64,000 nt of DNA from Citromicrobium sp. UBA3494 (GTDB lineage: Bacteria; Pseudomonadota; Alphaproteobacteria; Sphingomonadales; Sphingomonadaceae): contig DFQH01000007.1 in the NCBI GenBank assembly GCA_002377695.1, positions 56,956 through 120,955 of the forward strand, written 5' to 3'. The position numbers and the translations under genes were made by a program. The notes under the pieces are model-generated. The model was not told the origin of the DNA. It searched no databases and saw only the letters and a list, made by a program, of their open reading frames with translations. Shown here in pieces: positions 24,282 through 32,071 of this stretch (the first letter of the stretch is position 1; each line of letters opens with the position of its first letter).

Positions 24282-25646
24282 ATGAGCAGCACCGACGACC
24301 TGCGCCGTGCCGAGCGCGCGTTTACCGACACCGATGATGCGACGCCCGATCAGGTCAAACCCCTGTCGGCCAGCGGCGGCAATCGTCTGCTCAGCCTGGA
24401 TTTCACGCGCGGGATCGCTGTGATGGGCATTCTTGCGGCGAACATCGTCGCCTTCGGCCAGCCCATGATCGCCTATATGTGGCCCGAAGGCTTCCTGACG
24501 CCGCATGGTGAGACATCGGACTGGATGTGGGTGGCGCAGTTCGTGCTGGTCGATGGCAAGATGCGCGGCCTGTTCACCCTCCTTTTCGGGGCGGGGATGA
24601 TCCTGTTCCTGGAAAAGGCGTGGGAGCGCGGACAGGGGCGTGGGCTCCAGTTCCGTCGCCTGCTGTGGTTGCTGGCTTTCGGCCTCATCCATTTCTTCTT
24701 CATCTGGCGTGGCGACATCCTGACGCTTTACGCCATGTGCGGCATCTTCTGCCTGCTGTTCGTCAGGTGGGGGCCGCGCACGCAGCTGGGCGTGGGCATC
24801 ACCTTCTACCTCGTCGGCGCAGCGCTGTTCACCGCGATGTCGGCTTTCTTCTACTGGGTCATGGAAGCGGGCGGAGCGCAGGCCATGGCGGCTACCGGTG
24901 CCGAGAGCGGGGGCCCGTCCGATCCCGAGCAGGTGCGTGCGCAGTTCGAGGCGATGAAGACCCAGGGGCTCGACACCGCGCAGGTCGAGGCGCCGATGAT
25001 CCAGGCGGGCGATTACCTGGGCTGGGTGCAGTACAACCTGACCGAACACTGGGCCGAGCCGCTGAACGGGATACTGGTCTTCGGGTTCGAGACGATCCCG
25101 CTGATCCTGATCGGCATGGCGCTGTACCGCTTCGGGCTGTTCGACGGCAGGATCAACGCGAAGAAACAGGCGATCTGGGGATCGATCGGCGTACTCGTGG
25201 GCCTCGCGGGCTCGCTCGCGATCGGGCTTTGGACGCTGGAGCGGGACCTGAGCTTCTATGCCACCTTCATGAGCTTCGTGGGGACCAGCACCTTCGTCCG
25301 CCTGCCTTTCGTGATCGGCCTTGCCGCGCTGCTGGCCCTGTGGGGGCCGAAGGCGACGGGCTGGCTGGGCTCTCGCGTAAGCGCGGCCGGCCGGATGGCC
25401 TTTTCCAACTACCTGGGCACCTCGATCCTGATGCTGTTCGTCTTCCACGGCTTCGCGCTGGGGCTGTATGGCGAACTGACCCGCCCGCAGCTCTACATCG
25501 TGGTGGTCGCGATCTGGATCATCATGCTGGCGTGGTCGAAAGCGTGGCTCTCGGTCTTCCGTTTCGGCCCGCTCGAATGGCTGTGGCGCTGCCTTACCTA
25601 CGGCAAGCTGTTCGCCATCCGGCGCGCGCCGGTGCCAGCGGCCTGA
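24282..25646 (+). CDS. DUF418 domain membrane protein
   Basis: 454-residue multi-pass inner membrane protein. The N-terminal heparan-like acyltransferase fold (LSLDFTRGIAVMGILAANIVAF) and GDILTLYAMCGIFCLLFVRW, and the C-terminal DUF418 domain with RMAFSNYLGTSILMLFVFHGFALGLYG and FGPLEWLWRCLTYGK, are typical. Eight or more membrane helices are visible. Substrate and reaction are unknown; relatives are proposed to transfer acyl groups or transport. ATG 24282 is preceded by an AGGGGGA tract. The next gene, bfd, starts 88 bases later and appears to be independent. Confidence 0.85.
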   Translation: MSSTDDLRRAERAFTDTDDATPDQVKPLSASGGNRLLSLDFTRGIAVMGILAANIVAFGQPMIAYMWPEGFLTPHGETSDWMWVAQFVLVDGKMRGLFTLLFGAGMILFLEKAWERGQGRGLQFRRLLWLLAFGLIHFFFIWRGDILTLYAMCGIFCLLFVRWGPRTQLGVGITFYLVGAALFTAMSAFFYWVMEAGGAQAMAATGAESGGPSDPEQVRAQFEAMKTQGLDTAQVEAPMIQAGDYLGWVQYNLTEHWAEPLNGILVFGFETIPLILIGMALYRFGLFDGRINAKKQAIWGSIGVLVGLAGSLAIGLWTLERDLSFYATFMSFVGTSTFVRLPFVIGLAALLALWGPKATGWLGSRVSAAGRMAFSNYLGTSILMLFVFHGFALGLYGELTRPQLYIVVVAIWIIMLAWSKAWLSVFRFGPLEWLWRCLTYGKLFAIRRAPVPAA

Positions 25647-25672
25647 CCGGGGAGAAATCAATAAACCTCTTG

Positions 25673-25686
25673 CTTGTGAGAACAAG
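25673..25686. promoter_or_regulatory. Inverted repeat upstream of bfd, possible iron-response operator
   Basis: CTTGT-GAGA-ACAAG is a perfect five-base inverted repeat in an AT-rich stretch 50 bases before bfd. Bfd genes are usually induced by iron limitation through Fur, Irr or RirA-type regulators. The match to any of those consensus boxes is partial, so the regulator is not named. Confidence 0.3.
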
Positions 25687-25734
25687 TCGCATTAACAAGA
25701 TTCCTGCAAGCCGTTCGCAGGAGTTCTTGCCGCA

Positions 25735-25923
25735 ATGTATATCTGCATCTGCAATGCCATCCGCGAAACCGAACTGCGCCGTGCCGCGCGGCACACCGCA
25801 GGCGATGCGGAAGCCTGCTACGCAATGCTCGGCAAGCGCCCGCAATGCGGATCTTGCCTGTGCGATGCGGACGACGTCGTCTTCGAAGAGCGCGAGCTTG
25901 GCCTGACCCAGGCTGCAGCCTAG
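25735..25923 (+). CDS. bfd: Bacterioferritin-associated ferredoxin
   Basis: 62-residue [2Fe-2S] protein that docks on bacterioferritin and reduces stored ferric iron for release. The four cluster cysteines are C4, C6, C38 and C41 (MYICIC ... PQCGSC), the spacing of the Bfd family. Bacterioferritin itself is the next gene, 140 bases on, past a terminator, so the two can be regulated oppositely by iron: Bfd up in low iron, Bfr up in high iron. Confidence 0.93.
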   Translation: MYICICNAIRETELRRAARHTAGDAEACYAMLGKRPQCGSCLCDADDVVFEERELGLTQAAA

Positions 25924-25963
25924 ACCCATTCTCAATTAGGACGCGCCTTTGAGAGGCGCTTGC

Positions 25964-25989
25964 AAAAGCCCGGAATTCCGGGCTTTTTT
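25964..25989 (+). terminator. Rho-independent terminator between bfd and bfr
   Basis: Palindrome AAAAGCCCGGAATTCCGGGC followed by TTTTTT; a strong hairpin with U tract 40 bases after the bfd stop codon. Confidence 0.93.
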
Positions 25990-26063
25990 CATACCCGCCC
26001 CTTGCGCGCACCGGCTCGCGCGGCCATGACACCCGGCAACCAACAGACACAGGAGCACGGGCC

Positions 26064-26567
26064 ATGAAGGGCGACCCCAAGGTCATCGAATATCTCAACA
26101 AGGCGCTCACCAACGAATTGACCGCCATCAATCAGTACTGGCTGCACTACCGCGTGCTCGCCGACTGGGGCGTGACCAAGCTCGCCGCGTACGAGCGCCA
26201 CGAATCGATCGACGAGATGAAGCACGCCGACTGGCTGGCGGAGCGTATCCTGTTCCTCGAAGGGCTCCCCAACTTCCAGGCGATCCACAAGCTGAAGGTC
26301 GGCGAAACGGTGGAGGAAATCCTCAAGGCCGATCTCGCGATCGAGATGGAGGCGATCCCCCTGCTGAAGGACGCCGCCGAATACGCCAAGAGCGTGAAGG
26401 ACTACACCTCGGAACAGCTGTTCGAGACCATCCTCGCGAGCGAGGAAGAGCATGTCGACTTCCTCGAAACCCAGTTCGACATGATCGAGCGGATGGGCCT
26501 GCACAACTATGTGCAGTTGCAAAGTCACCCGGCGGGCGAAGGCGAAACGGGCGCAGGCGCGCCCTGA
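26064..26567 (+). CDS. bfr: Bacterioferritin
   Basis: Haem-containing ferritin that stores iron in a 24-subunit shell; 167 residues. Ferroxidase ligands E18, E51 and H54 and the haem ligand M52 stand at canonical positions (ALTNELTAINQYW; DEMKHADWLAERILFLEG), and the second half supplies DLAIEMEAI and LASEEEHVDFLETQ. The C-terminus GEGETGAGAP is a slightly longer tail than usual. ATG 26064 follows an AGGAGCACGGGCC region. Confidence 0.96.
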   Translation: MKGDPKVIEYLNKALTNELTAINQYWLHYRVLADWGVTKLAAYERHESIDEMKHADWLAERILFLEGLPNFQAIHKLKVGETVEEILKADLAIEMEAIPLLKDAAEYAKSVKDYTSEQLFETILASEEEHVDFLETQFDMIERMGLHNYVQLQSHPAGEGETGAGAP

Positions 26568-26574
26568 ACGCGCG

Positions 26575-27066
26575 CTAGCGGTTGCGGATGGGTCCGACCC
26601 TGCTGGCCGGACCCTTCGCAGCGATCCAGGTTTCGCGGAAGAAGAATGACAGGCCGGTAATCAGTAGCGCCATGGTCGCCACCCACAGGATGGCGATCGG
26701 TATTCCGATTCGAATGGTGATCGAGGCCGAGACGAACAGCGCCGCGATCAGCACGCTGATCAGGCCCGCCGCCGCCGTGGAGAACATCACCGCGCGCTGC
26801 GCGATCCCACGCCTCTTTTCGAGCCAGCCGAGTTCGTCTGCGCAAGGCTCTTCGGGCCGATCCTCGAACCGCTGTTCCAGCCGCTCGATCCGGTTGGCGA
26901 CCCAGGTCAGGCGGGCCATCATCACGTTCATGATCGATCCGATCGCCACCAGCAGGAAGGCAGGCGCGAGGCTGAACTGCAGCATCTGGAGCACGCGCGG
27001 CGTGCTCGCAGTCTGTTCGAGGAGGTCACGCGCGGCTTGCGGCGCGGAGACGAGCAGCAGGTCCAT
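26575..27066 (-). CDS. DUF2721 family membrane protein
   Basis: 163-residue inner-membrane protein of unknown role. Three hydrophobic segments are visible: FSLAPAFLLVAIGSIMNVMM, VMFSTAAAGLISVLIAALFV and IGIPIAILWVATMALLITGL. The motif MARLTWVANRIERLEQRF between the first two is the family hallmark. Its ATG (27064-27066) overlaps the TGA of der by one base, so it is translated from the same transcript. Confidence 0.85.
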   Translation of the reverse strand: MDLLLVSAPQAARDLLEQTASTPRVLQMLQFSLAPAFLLVAIGSIMNVMMARLTWVANRIERLEQRFEDRPEEPCADELGWLEKRRGIAQRAVMFSTAAAGLISVLIAALFVSASITIRIGIPIAILWVATMALLITGLSFFFRETWIAAKGPASRVGPIRNR

Positions 27067-28457
27067 CACTTGTCCTCTGCGTAGGGATTCTTCGACGGTT
27101 TGAGCACCACGCGCACCGGCACCGCGCCGAAGCCGAGTTCGCGACGAATGCCGTTGACCAGATAGCGTTCGTACGAGGTGGGCAGCATGTCCAACCGGGT
27201 GCCGAACACCACGAAGCGCGGCGGCCGGGTGCCGGCCTGCGTGATATAGCGCAGCTTGATCCGCTTGCCGCCGGGGGCGGGCGGTGGATTGGCTTCCAGC
27301 GCGTGATCGAACCAGCGGTTGAGCGCGGAGGTCGAAACGCGGCGGCTCCATGCCTCGCGCAGTTCGAATGCGGCGGTCAGCAGCGCGTCGAGCCCCTTGC
27401 CGGTCTTCGCGCTTACGGCGATCACCGGCAGTCCGCGCACCTGCGCCAGCCCTTCGTCCAGCGCGAAGCGGATGCCGTTGTAAAGCTTGCTGGGCTCCGC
27501 CGCGACATCCCACTTGTTGATCGCGATCATCAGGGCGCGGCCCTCTTCCAGCGCGAGGCTGGCGATCTTGAGATCCTGATGCTCCAGGCCCTGGGTCGCG
27601 TCGAGCATCAGCACCACGACTTCCGCGAAGTCGATCGCGCGGCGCGCGTCGGCAACCGAGAGCTTTTCCAGCTTCTCCACCACATTGCGCTTCTTGCGCA
27701 TGCCCGCAGTGTCGATCAGGCGGATCTCGCGCGTGTCGCCGCTCTCGGGATCGGTCCATTCCCAATCGATGGCGATCGAATCGCGAGTAATCCCGGCCTC
27801 GGGCCCGGTCAGCAGGCGGTCCTCGCCCAGCAGCCGGTTGATGAGGGTGGACTTGCCCGCATTGGGGCGCCCGACGATGGCGAGTTTCAGCGGGCCGGTG
27901 GGGACGCCGTCCTCGTCCTCGCCTTCGTCGATTGCCAGCAGGGCATCGCCTGCTTCTGACTTTTCGCCGATGATCGGCCACAGCGCCTCGAACAGATCGG
28001 CGGTGCCTTCGCCATGCTCGGCGGAAATTCCGAGCGGCTCACCCAGACCCAGCGAGTAGGCGTCGAAGATGCCCGCGTCCCCGCTGCGCCCCTCCGCCTT
28101 GTTGGCAACGAGGATCACGGGCACGTCGGCGCCGCGCAGCCAGTTGGCGATCTCGCTGTCGAGCGGGGTAACCCCGGCGCGCGCGTCCACCACGAACAAT
28201 ACCGCATCGGCATCCTCGATGCTGACCTCGGTCTGCATGCGCATCCGCCCGGGAAGCGTGCTCGGGTCGTCGTCCTCCCACCCGGCGGTGTCGACCACCG
28301 TGAAACGCATCCCCGCCAGCGTGACATCGCCGAAGCGGCGGTCGCGCGTGACGCCGGGCTGATCGTCGACCAGCGCGAGGCGCTTGCCGACCAGCCGGTT
28401 GAACAGCGTGGACTTGCCCACATTGGGGCGACCGATGATGATGACACGTGGAAGCAT
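27066..28457 (-). CDS. der: Ribosome biogenesis GTPase Der (EngA)
   Basis: Essential double-GTPase that assists 50S subunit assembly; 463 residues. First G domain: GRPNVGKSTLFNRL with DTAGWE; second: GRPNAGKSTLINRLLGE with DTAGMRKKRNV and NKWDVAAE. The C-terminal KH-like domain includes RIKLRYITQAGTRPPRFVVFGTR. ATG 28455-28457 gives MLPRVIIIGRPNVG, so the P-loop is at the normal position; upstream in-frame codons are not conserved. Length is typical for alphaproteobacteria. Confidence 0.96.
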   Translation of the reverse strand: MLPRVIIIGRPNVGKSTLFNRLVGKRLALVDDQPGVTRDRRFGDVTLAGMRFTVVDTAGWEDDDPSTLPGRMRMQTEVSIEDADAVLFVVDARAGVTPLDSEIANWLRGADVPVILVANKAEGRSGDAGIFDAYSLGLGEPLGISAEHGEGTADLFEALWPIIGEKSEAGDALLAIDEGEDEDGVPTGPLKLAIVGRPNAGKSTLINRLLGEDRLLTGPEAGITRDSIAIDWEWTDPESGDTREIRLIDTAGMRKKRNVVEKLEKLSVADARRAIDFAEVVVLMLDATQGLEHQDLKIASLALEEGRALMIAINKWDVAAEPSKLYNGIRFALDEGLAQVRGLPVIAVSAKTGKGLDALLTAAFELREAWSRRVSTSALNRWFDHALEANPPPAPGGKRIKLRYITQAGTRPPRFVVFGTRLDMLPTSYERYLVNGIRRELGFGAVPVRVVLKPSKNPYAEDK

Positions 28458-28588
28458 GGCTAGGCCGCGTGAGGTGGAGGTTCGCGGGCCACTTGGCAAG
28501 CGGCGTCAGCGGGTAAACGAAGATGGTTGATTCGCGTTAACCACCTTTGCGAGGGTGATCGAAAGACGAAGCGGCAAGAATTTGCCGC

Positions 28589-29374
28589 ATGACGAACCGC
28601 CCCCACATCCTCCTTGCCCCCCTTGCAGCTCTTGCTGCAACTATCGGAATTACGCAGGTTTCTCATGCGAAACCGGTAGTCCTCCCCGTGGCGAATGCGG
28701 CAACGAGCGGCCAGGAATTGCCGCCCTACCTGCAATGCGTGCCCTATGCGCGGGATGTGACCGGGATCGATATCTACGGCGATGCGCATACCTGGTGGCA
28801 GCAGGCCGCCGGTCGCTACGAGCGGGGCAATACCCCGCGCGTCGGTGCAGTGATGGCTTTCGCGCCCACCAACAAGATGGCGCTGGGCCATGTGGCCGCA
28901 GTGGCGCGGGTGATCGATTCGCGCACCGTGCTGCTGGACCACGCGAACTGGTCGCCGATCGATGGCCGTCGCGGCCAGATCGAGCGCAATGTGAAGGCGG
29001 TGGACGTCTCGCCGAATAACGACTGGAGCCAGGTGCGCGTGTGGTATCACCCGCTGCAGGCCCTGGGGACGACCGCGTGGCCCGTGCATGGCTTCATCTA
29101 TCCCGACGGCAAGGCGCAGCCGCGTCAGCGATTTGCGCAGGCGCAGACGCAGCGCAGCGCCCCCCAGCCGACCCGCGAAGAGCCCTCGCGCGCATTTCTG
29201 GCGGCATTTTCGAATGCCACCGAGCGCGCTTCGCCCGAACGCAGGGCGCCGCGTGCCGCGGCCAGCAGGCCTGCGCCCCGACTGGCCTACGCAACGGCCC
29301 GTCCGCTTGCGCCGCGCGGCAATAACGACCGCGCCGACGCTGTGGTCGAGCGCGCGGTCGCGCTTTACGAATGA
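28589..29374 (+). CDS. Exported CHAP-domain hydrolase
   Basis: 261-residue secreted protein with a signal peptide (PHILLAPLAALAATIGITQV-SHA) and a CHAP amidase domain at residues 40-150. Catalytic Cys50 is in YLQCVPYARD and His101 in LGHVAAVARV; ...LDHANW carries the third site. It probably cleaves peptidoglycan peptides or amide bonds in the periplasm. The C-terminal 90 residues are Ala/Pro/Arg-rich and probably unstructured. It faces der across a 131-base divergent promoter region. Confidence 0.85.
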   Translation: MTNRPHILLAPLAALAATIGITQVSHAKPVVLPVANAATSGQELPPYLQCVPYARDVTGIDIYGDAHTWWQQAAGRYERGNTPRVGAVMAFAPTNKMALGHVAAVARVIDSRTVLLDHANWSPIDGRRGQIERNVKAVDVSPNNDWSQVRVWYHPLQALGTTAWPVHGFIYPDGKAQPRQRFAQAQTQRSAPQPTREEPSRAFLAAFSNATERASPERRAPRAAASRPAPRLAYATARPLAPRGNNDRADAVVERAVALYE

Positions 29375-29380
29375 TGTAAG

Positions 29381-29713
29381 CTAGTCGTCGATCCTGGCGA
29401 CGGGGGCGTCTTCGCCCAGATCCTCGAACCAGGCTTCGACCGGGCCCTTGAGCTTCAGCGTCAGCGGCTGGCCCTTGCGATCCATCGTGCGGCCCGCCTG
29501 AACGCGGACCCAGCCTTCGGGAATGGAATATTCCTCGATATCGGTGCGCTGGCGCCCCTTGAAGCGGATGCCCACGCCGCGTTGCAGCGCCGCCTGATCG
29601 AAATGCGGGTTACGCGGATTGACCGACAAATGCATCGGCGGCACGTCCGCGCCCTTGTCTGCCGCGGGTTCGGGCGTGTTCTCGGGGCTCTGTTCGGGGG
29701 TTTCTTCGCTCAT
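29381..29713 (-). CDS. DUF3297 family protein
   Basis: 110-residue protein, unknown function. The acidic, Pro-rich N-terminus (SEETPEQSPENTPEPAADKG) is followed by the conserved domain PPMHLSVNPRNPHFDQAALQ and RGVGIRFKGRQRTDIEEYSIPEGWVR and ends WFEDLGED. The ATG at 29711-29713 is chosen because the family begins with the acidic segment; the frame extends upstream without similarity. It converges tail to tail with the CHAP gene, six bases apart. Confidence 0.85.
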   Translation of the reverse strand: MSEETPEQSPENTPEPAADKGADVPPMHLSVNPRNPHFDQAALQRGVGIRFKGRQRTDIEEYSIPEGWVRVQAGRTMDRKGQPLTLKLKGPVEAWFEDLGEDAPVARIDD

Positions 29714-29785
29714 GGCGCAGGCCGATAGACAGACCTGAAGGGCCTGACAATACGGCACAAGAGGCGCGGGGTCGCGCCCGGCCGG

Positions 29786-30037
29786 TCAGTCGGGCGTCAT
29801 GCTCGATCGGTAGAGCGAAAAACGCCGCGCCTGTGCCGTGCGCAGCCCGGCGTCGCACCGTTCCCGGTCGATCTCGCTGGTCCAGGAACTGCGTTCCAGC
29901 AGGGGATTTCCGCCCGGCCCATCCTTTTCCAGCTCTTTCGACGAGAGGCGGCCATTGGCCGGATCGACGGGCGGGACCATCGGTTTGCGGAGCATGTCAG
30001 CTCGATTGTTCATATGCGGCCCATCCAAATTTGACAT
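29786..30037 (-). CDS. Small hypothetical protein
   Basis: Possible 83-residue protein starting at ATG 30035-30037 (MSNLDGPHMNNRADMLRKPM), or at ATG 30011-30013 within it. It is hydrophilic, with PPVDPANGRLSSKELEKDG and a basic Arg-rich end. No family is recognised, and no strong ribosome site is seen. The composition is protein-like rather than a shadow, and no other gene covers this interval. It lies downstream of nothing on its strand and 72 bases before the DUF3297 gene. Confidence 0.45.
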   Translation of the reverse strand: MSNLDGPHMNNRADMLRKPMVPPVDPANGRLSSKELEKDGPGGNPLLERSSWTSEIDRERCDAGLRTAQARRFSLYRSSMTPD

Positions 30038-30201
30038 TTTCGTTACGTTATCCCGAAGGTAAGTAACAAAAGCGTCATAATCAAGTCCGCACGCGGTTCG
30101 GCGAGGATATCGGCGGAGTGCTTGCCCTTTGGAGCGAGAGGCTCTAGACGCGCCGGTCTGTCGTGAATGGCATCTGCCGTTCGCGCGTCCTCGTTCGGAT
30201 T

Positions 30202-30286
30202 GCGGGCGTGGCGGAACTGGTAGACGCGCTTGGTTTAGGTCCAAGTATCGCAAGATGTGGGGGTTCGAGTCCCTTCGCCCGCACCA
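30202..30286 (+). tRNA. tRNA-Leu (anticodon TAG)
   Basis: Acceptor stem GCGGGCG/CGCCCGC, D-arm region TGGCGGAACTGGTAGACGC, anticodon stem-loop CTTGG-TTTAGGT-CCAAG with anticodon TAG, long class II variable arm (TATCGCAAGATGTGG) and T-arm GGGTTCGAGTCCC. CCA is encoded. It sits 59 bases upstream of tig. Confidence 0.95.
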
Positions 30287-30345
30287 AGCTCCCGCCGCGC
30301 GATGCAATCGCCACCACTTGTCGGAAAGCACGTAAGACACACCCC

Positions 30346-31995
30346 ATGCAGATTAACGAGACCACCAATGAGGGCCTGAAGCGCGAGTATCGCATCGTGA
30401 TTCCGGCGAGCGAGATCGACGACAAGATCAAGGCCGAGGTGAAACGCATCGCCCCGCAGGTGCGCATGCCTGGTTTCCGTCCGGGCAAGGTGCCCGCCAA
30501 TCTGGTGCGCAAGATGCACGGCGAACAGCTGCACGCGCAGGTGGTGAACGACACGATCCAGTCCTCGGTCGACGAACTGATCAAGGACAAGGGCCTGCGC
30601 CCCGCAATGCAGCCCGCCATCGAGCTGAGCGAGGGCTACGAGGAAGGCAAGGACGCCGAGATCGACGTCAAGCTGGAAGTCCTGCCCGAGATCGAGGCGC
30701 CGGAAGTCGACGGCCTGAAGCTCGAACGGCTGGTCGTGCCCGTGGACGAGAGCGCGATCGAGGAAACGCTCCAGCGCATCGCGGACCAGAACAAGACCTA
30801 CAAGGATGCCGCCAAGACCAAGAAGGCGGCCGATGGCGACCAGGTCATCATCGATTTCGTCGGCTCGATCGACGGCACCGAATTCGAAGGCGGCAAGGCC
30901 GAAGACGCCCCGCTGGTGATCGGGTCGGGCACCTTCATCCCCGGTTTCGAAGAACAGCTGAAGGGCGTGAAGGCCGGTGACGAGAAGACCGTGAAGGTCA
31001 CGTTCCCGGAAGAATATCAGGCCGATCACCTGGCCGGCAAGGACGCCGAATTCGCCGTCACGGTGAAAGCGGTGAAGACGCCCGAGGACAGCAAGATCGA
31101 CGACGATTTCGCCAAGAACCTCGGCCTCGAGAGCGCGGACAAGCTGCGCGAGCTGGTCAAGGCCCAGATGGAGCAGGAAACTGCCGGCCTCACCCGCACG
31201 CAGATGAAGCGCCAGCTGCTGGACACGCTGGCCGCCGGCCACGACTTCCCCGTGCCCGAACGCATGGTCGAAGCGGAGTTCGAGCAGATCTGGGCGCAGT
31301 TGAGCCAGGAAGCGCAGCGCGAAGAAGATCCCGAAGCGGCAATGAAGGAAATCGAGAGCGAGCGCGACGATTACCGCCGCATCGCCGAGCGTCGCGTGCG
31401 CCTGGGCCTGCTGCTGTCCGAAATCGGGCAGGCGAACGAAGTGCAGATCAGCGGGCAGGAAATGTCCATGCTGATGCAGCAGGCCGCCCAGCAGTATCGC
31501 GCCGAGGATCGTGAACGCTTCATGCAGTTCATCCAGAACGATCCGATGGCCGCCGCGCAGCTTCGCGCCCCGCTGTACGAAGACAAGGTCGTCGACTTCC
31601 TGTTCGAGAAGGCCGAAGTCGAAGAGCGCGAAGTGACCCGCGAGGAGCTGGAAGCGGCGATCGAAGCCGAGGAAAGCACCGAAGCCGAAGCGGCCAAGGC
31701 GAAGAAGGCCCCCGCCAAGAAGGCGGCTGCGAAGAAGGCCCCGGCGAAGAAGGCTGCGGCAAAGTCCGACGATGCGTCCGGCGACAAGAAGCCTGCCGCC
31801 AAGAAGGCGCCCGCCAAGAAGGCCACCGCATCCACTTCGAAGGACGGCGAGACCAAGAAGGCCCCGGCGAAGAAGGCTCCGGCCAAGAAAACGGCTGCGT
31901 CCACTGCCAAGGATGGCGAGGCCAAGAAGGCTCCGGCGAAAAAGGCACCGGCCAAGAAGCCCGCTGCCAAGAAGCCTGCCGCGAAGAAGGATTGA
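30346..31995 (+). CDS. tig: Trigger factor with long Lys/Ala/Pro tail
   Basis: Ribosome-associated chaperone and prolyl isomerase, 549 residues, about 110 longer than E. coli trigger factor. N-terminal ribosome-binding domain contains MPGFRPGKVPANLVRK, the ribosome-docking signature; the FKBP-type PPIase domain reads VIIDFVGSIDGTEFEGGKAE; the C-terminal chaperone arms follow to about residue 445. Residues ~450-549 are repeats of KKAPAKK/KKAAAKK broken by acidic SDDASGD, STSKDGE and STAKDGE spacers, resembling histone H1 tails. Start ATG 30346. A terminator follows the stop. The tail is in frame and has the same codon style as the rest, so it is a true extension. Confidence 0.95.
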   Translation: MQINETTNEGLKREYRIVIPASEIDDKIKAEVKRIAPQVRMPGFRPGKVPANLVRKMHGEQLHAQVVNDTIQSSVDELIKDKGLRPAMQPAIELSEGYEEGKDAEIDVKLEVLPEIEAPEVDGLKLERLVVPVDESAIEETLQRIADQNKTYKDAAKTKKAADGDQVIIDFVGSIDGTEFEGGKAEDAPLVIGSGTFIPGFEEQLKGVKAGDEKTVKVTFPEEYQADHLAGKDAEFAVTVKAVKTPEDSKIDDDFAKNLGLESADKLRELVKAQMEQETAGLTRTQMKRQLLDTLAAGHDFPVPERMVEAEFEQIWAQLSQEAQREEDPEAAMKEIESERDDYRRIAERRVRLGLLLSEIGQANEVQISGQEMSMLMQQAAQQYRAEDRERFMQFIQNDPMAAAQLRAPLYEDKVVDFLFEKAEVEEREVTREELEAAIEAEESTEAEAAKAKKAPAKKAAAKKAPAKKAAAKSDDASGDKKPAAKKAPAKKATASTSKDGETKKAPAKKAPAKKTAASTAKDGEAKKAPAKKAPAKKPAAKKPAAKKD

Positions 31996-32031
31996 TCCTC
32001 ACGCCAGTCCTGGCGTCAAACCGGATAGAGC

Positions 32032-32063
32032 GGGGCGGTCGGCATATGTCGGCCGCCCCTTTT
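32032..32063 (+). terminator. Rho-independent terminator after tig
   Basis: GGGGCGGTCGGC / GTCGGCCGCCCC hairpin followed by TTTT, 36 bases after the tig stop codon. Confidence 0.88.
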
Positions 32064-32071
32064 CGTATCGG

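Noticed and set aside
31690..31995. Frameshift or assembly artefact in the trigger factor tail
   Set aside because: The Lys/Ala/Pro repeats stay in one frame, keep the same codon style, and end at a stop followed by a proper terminator.
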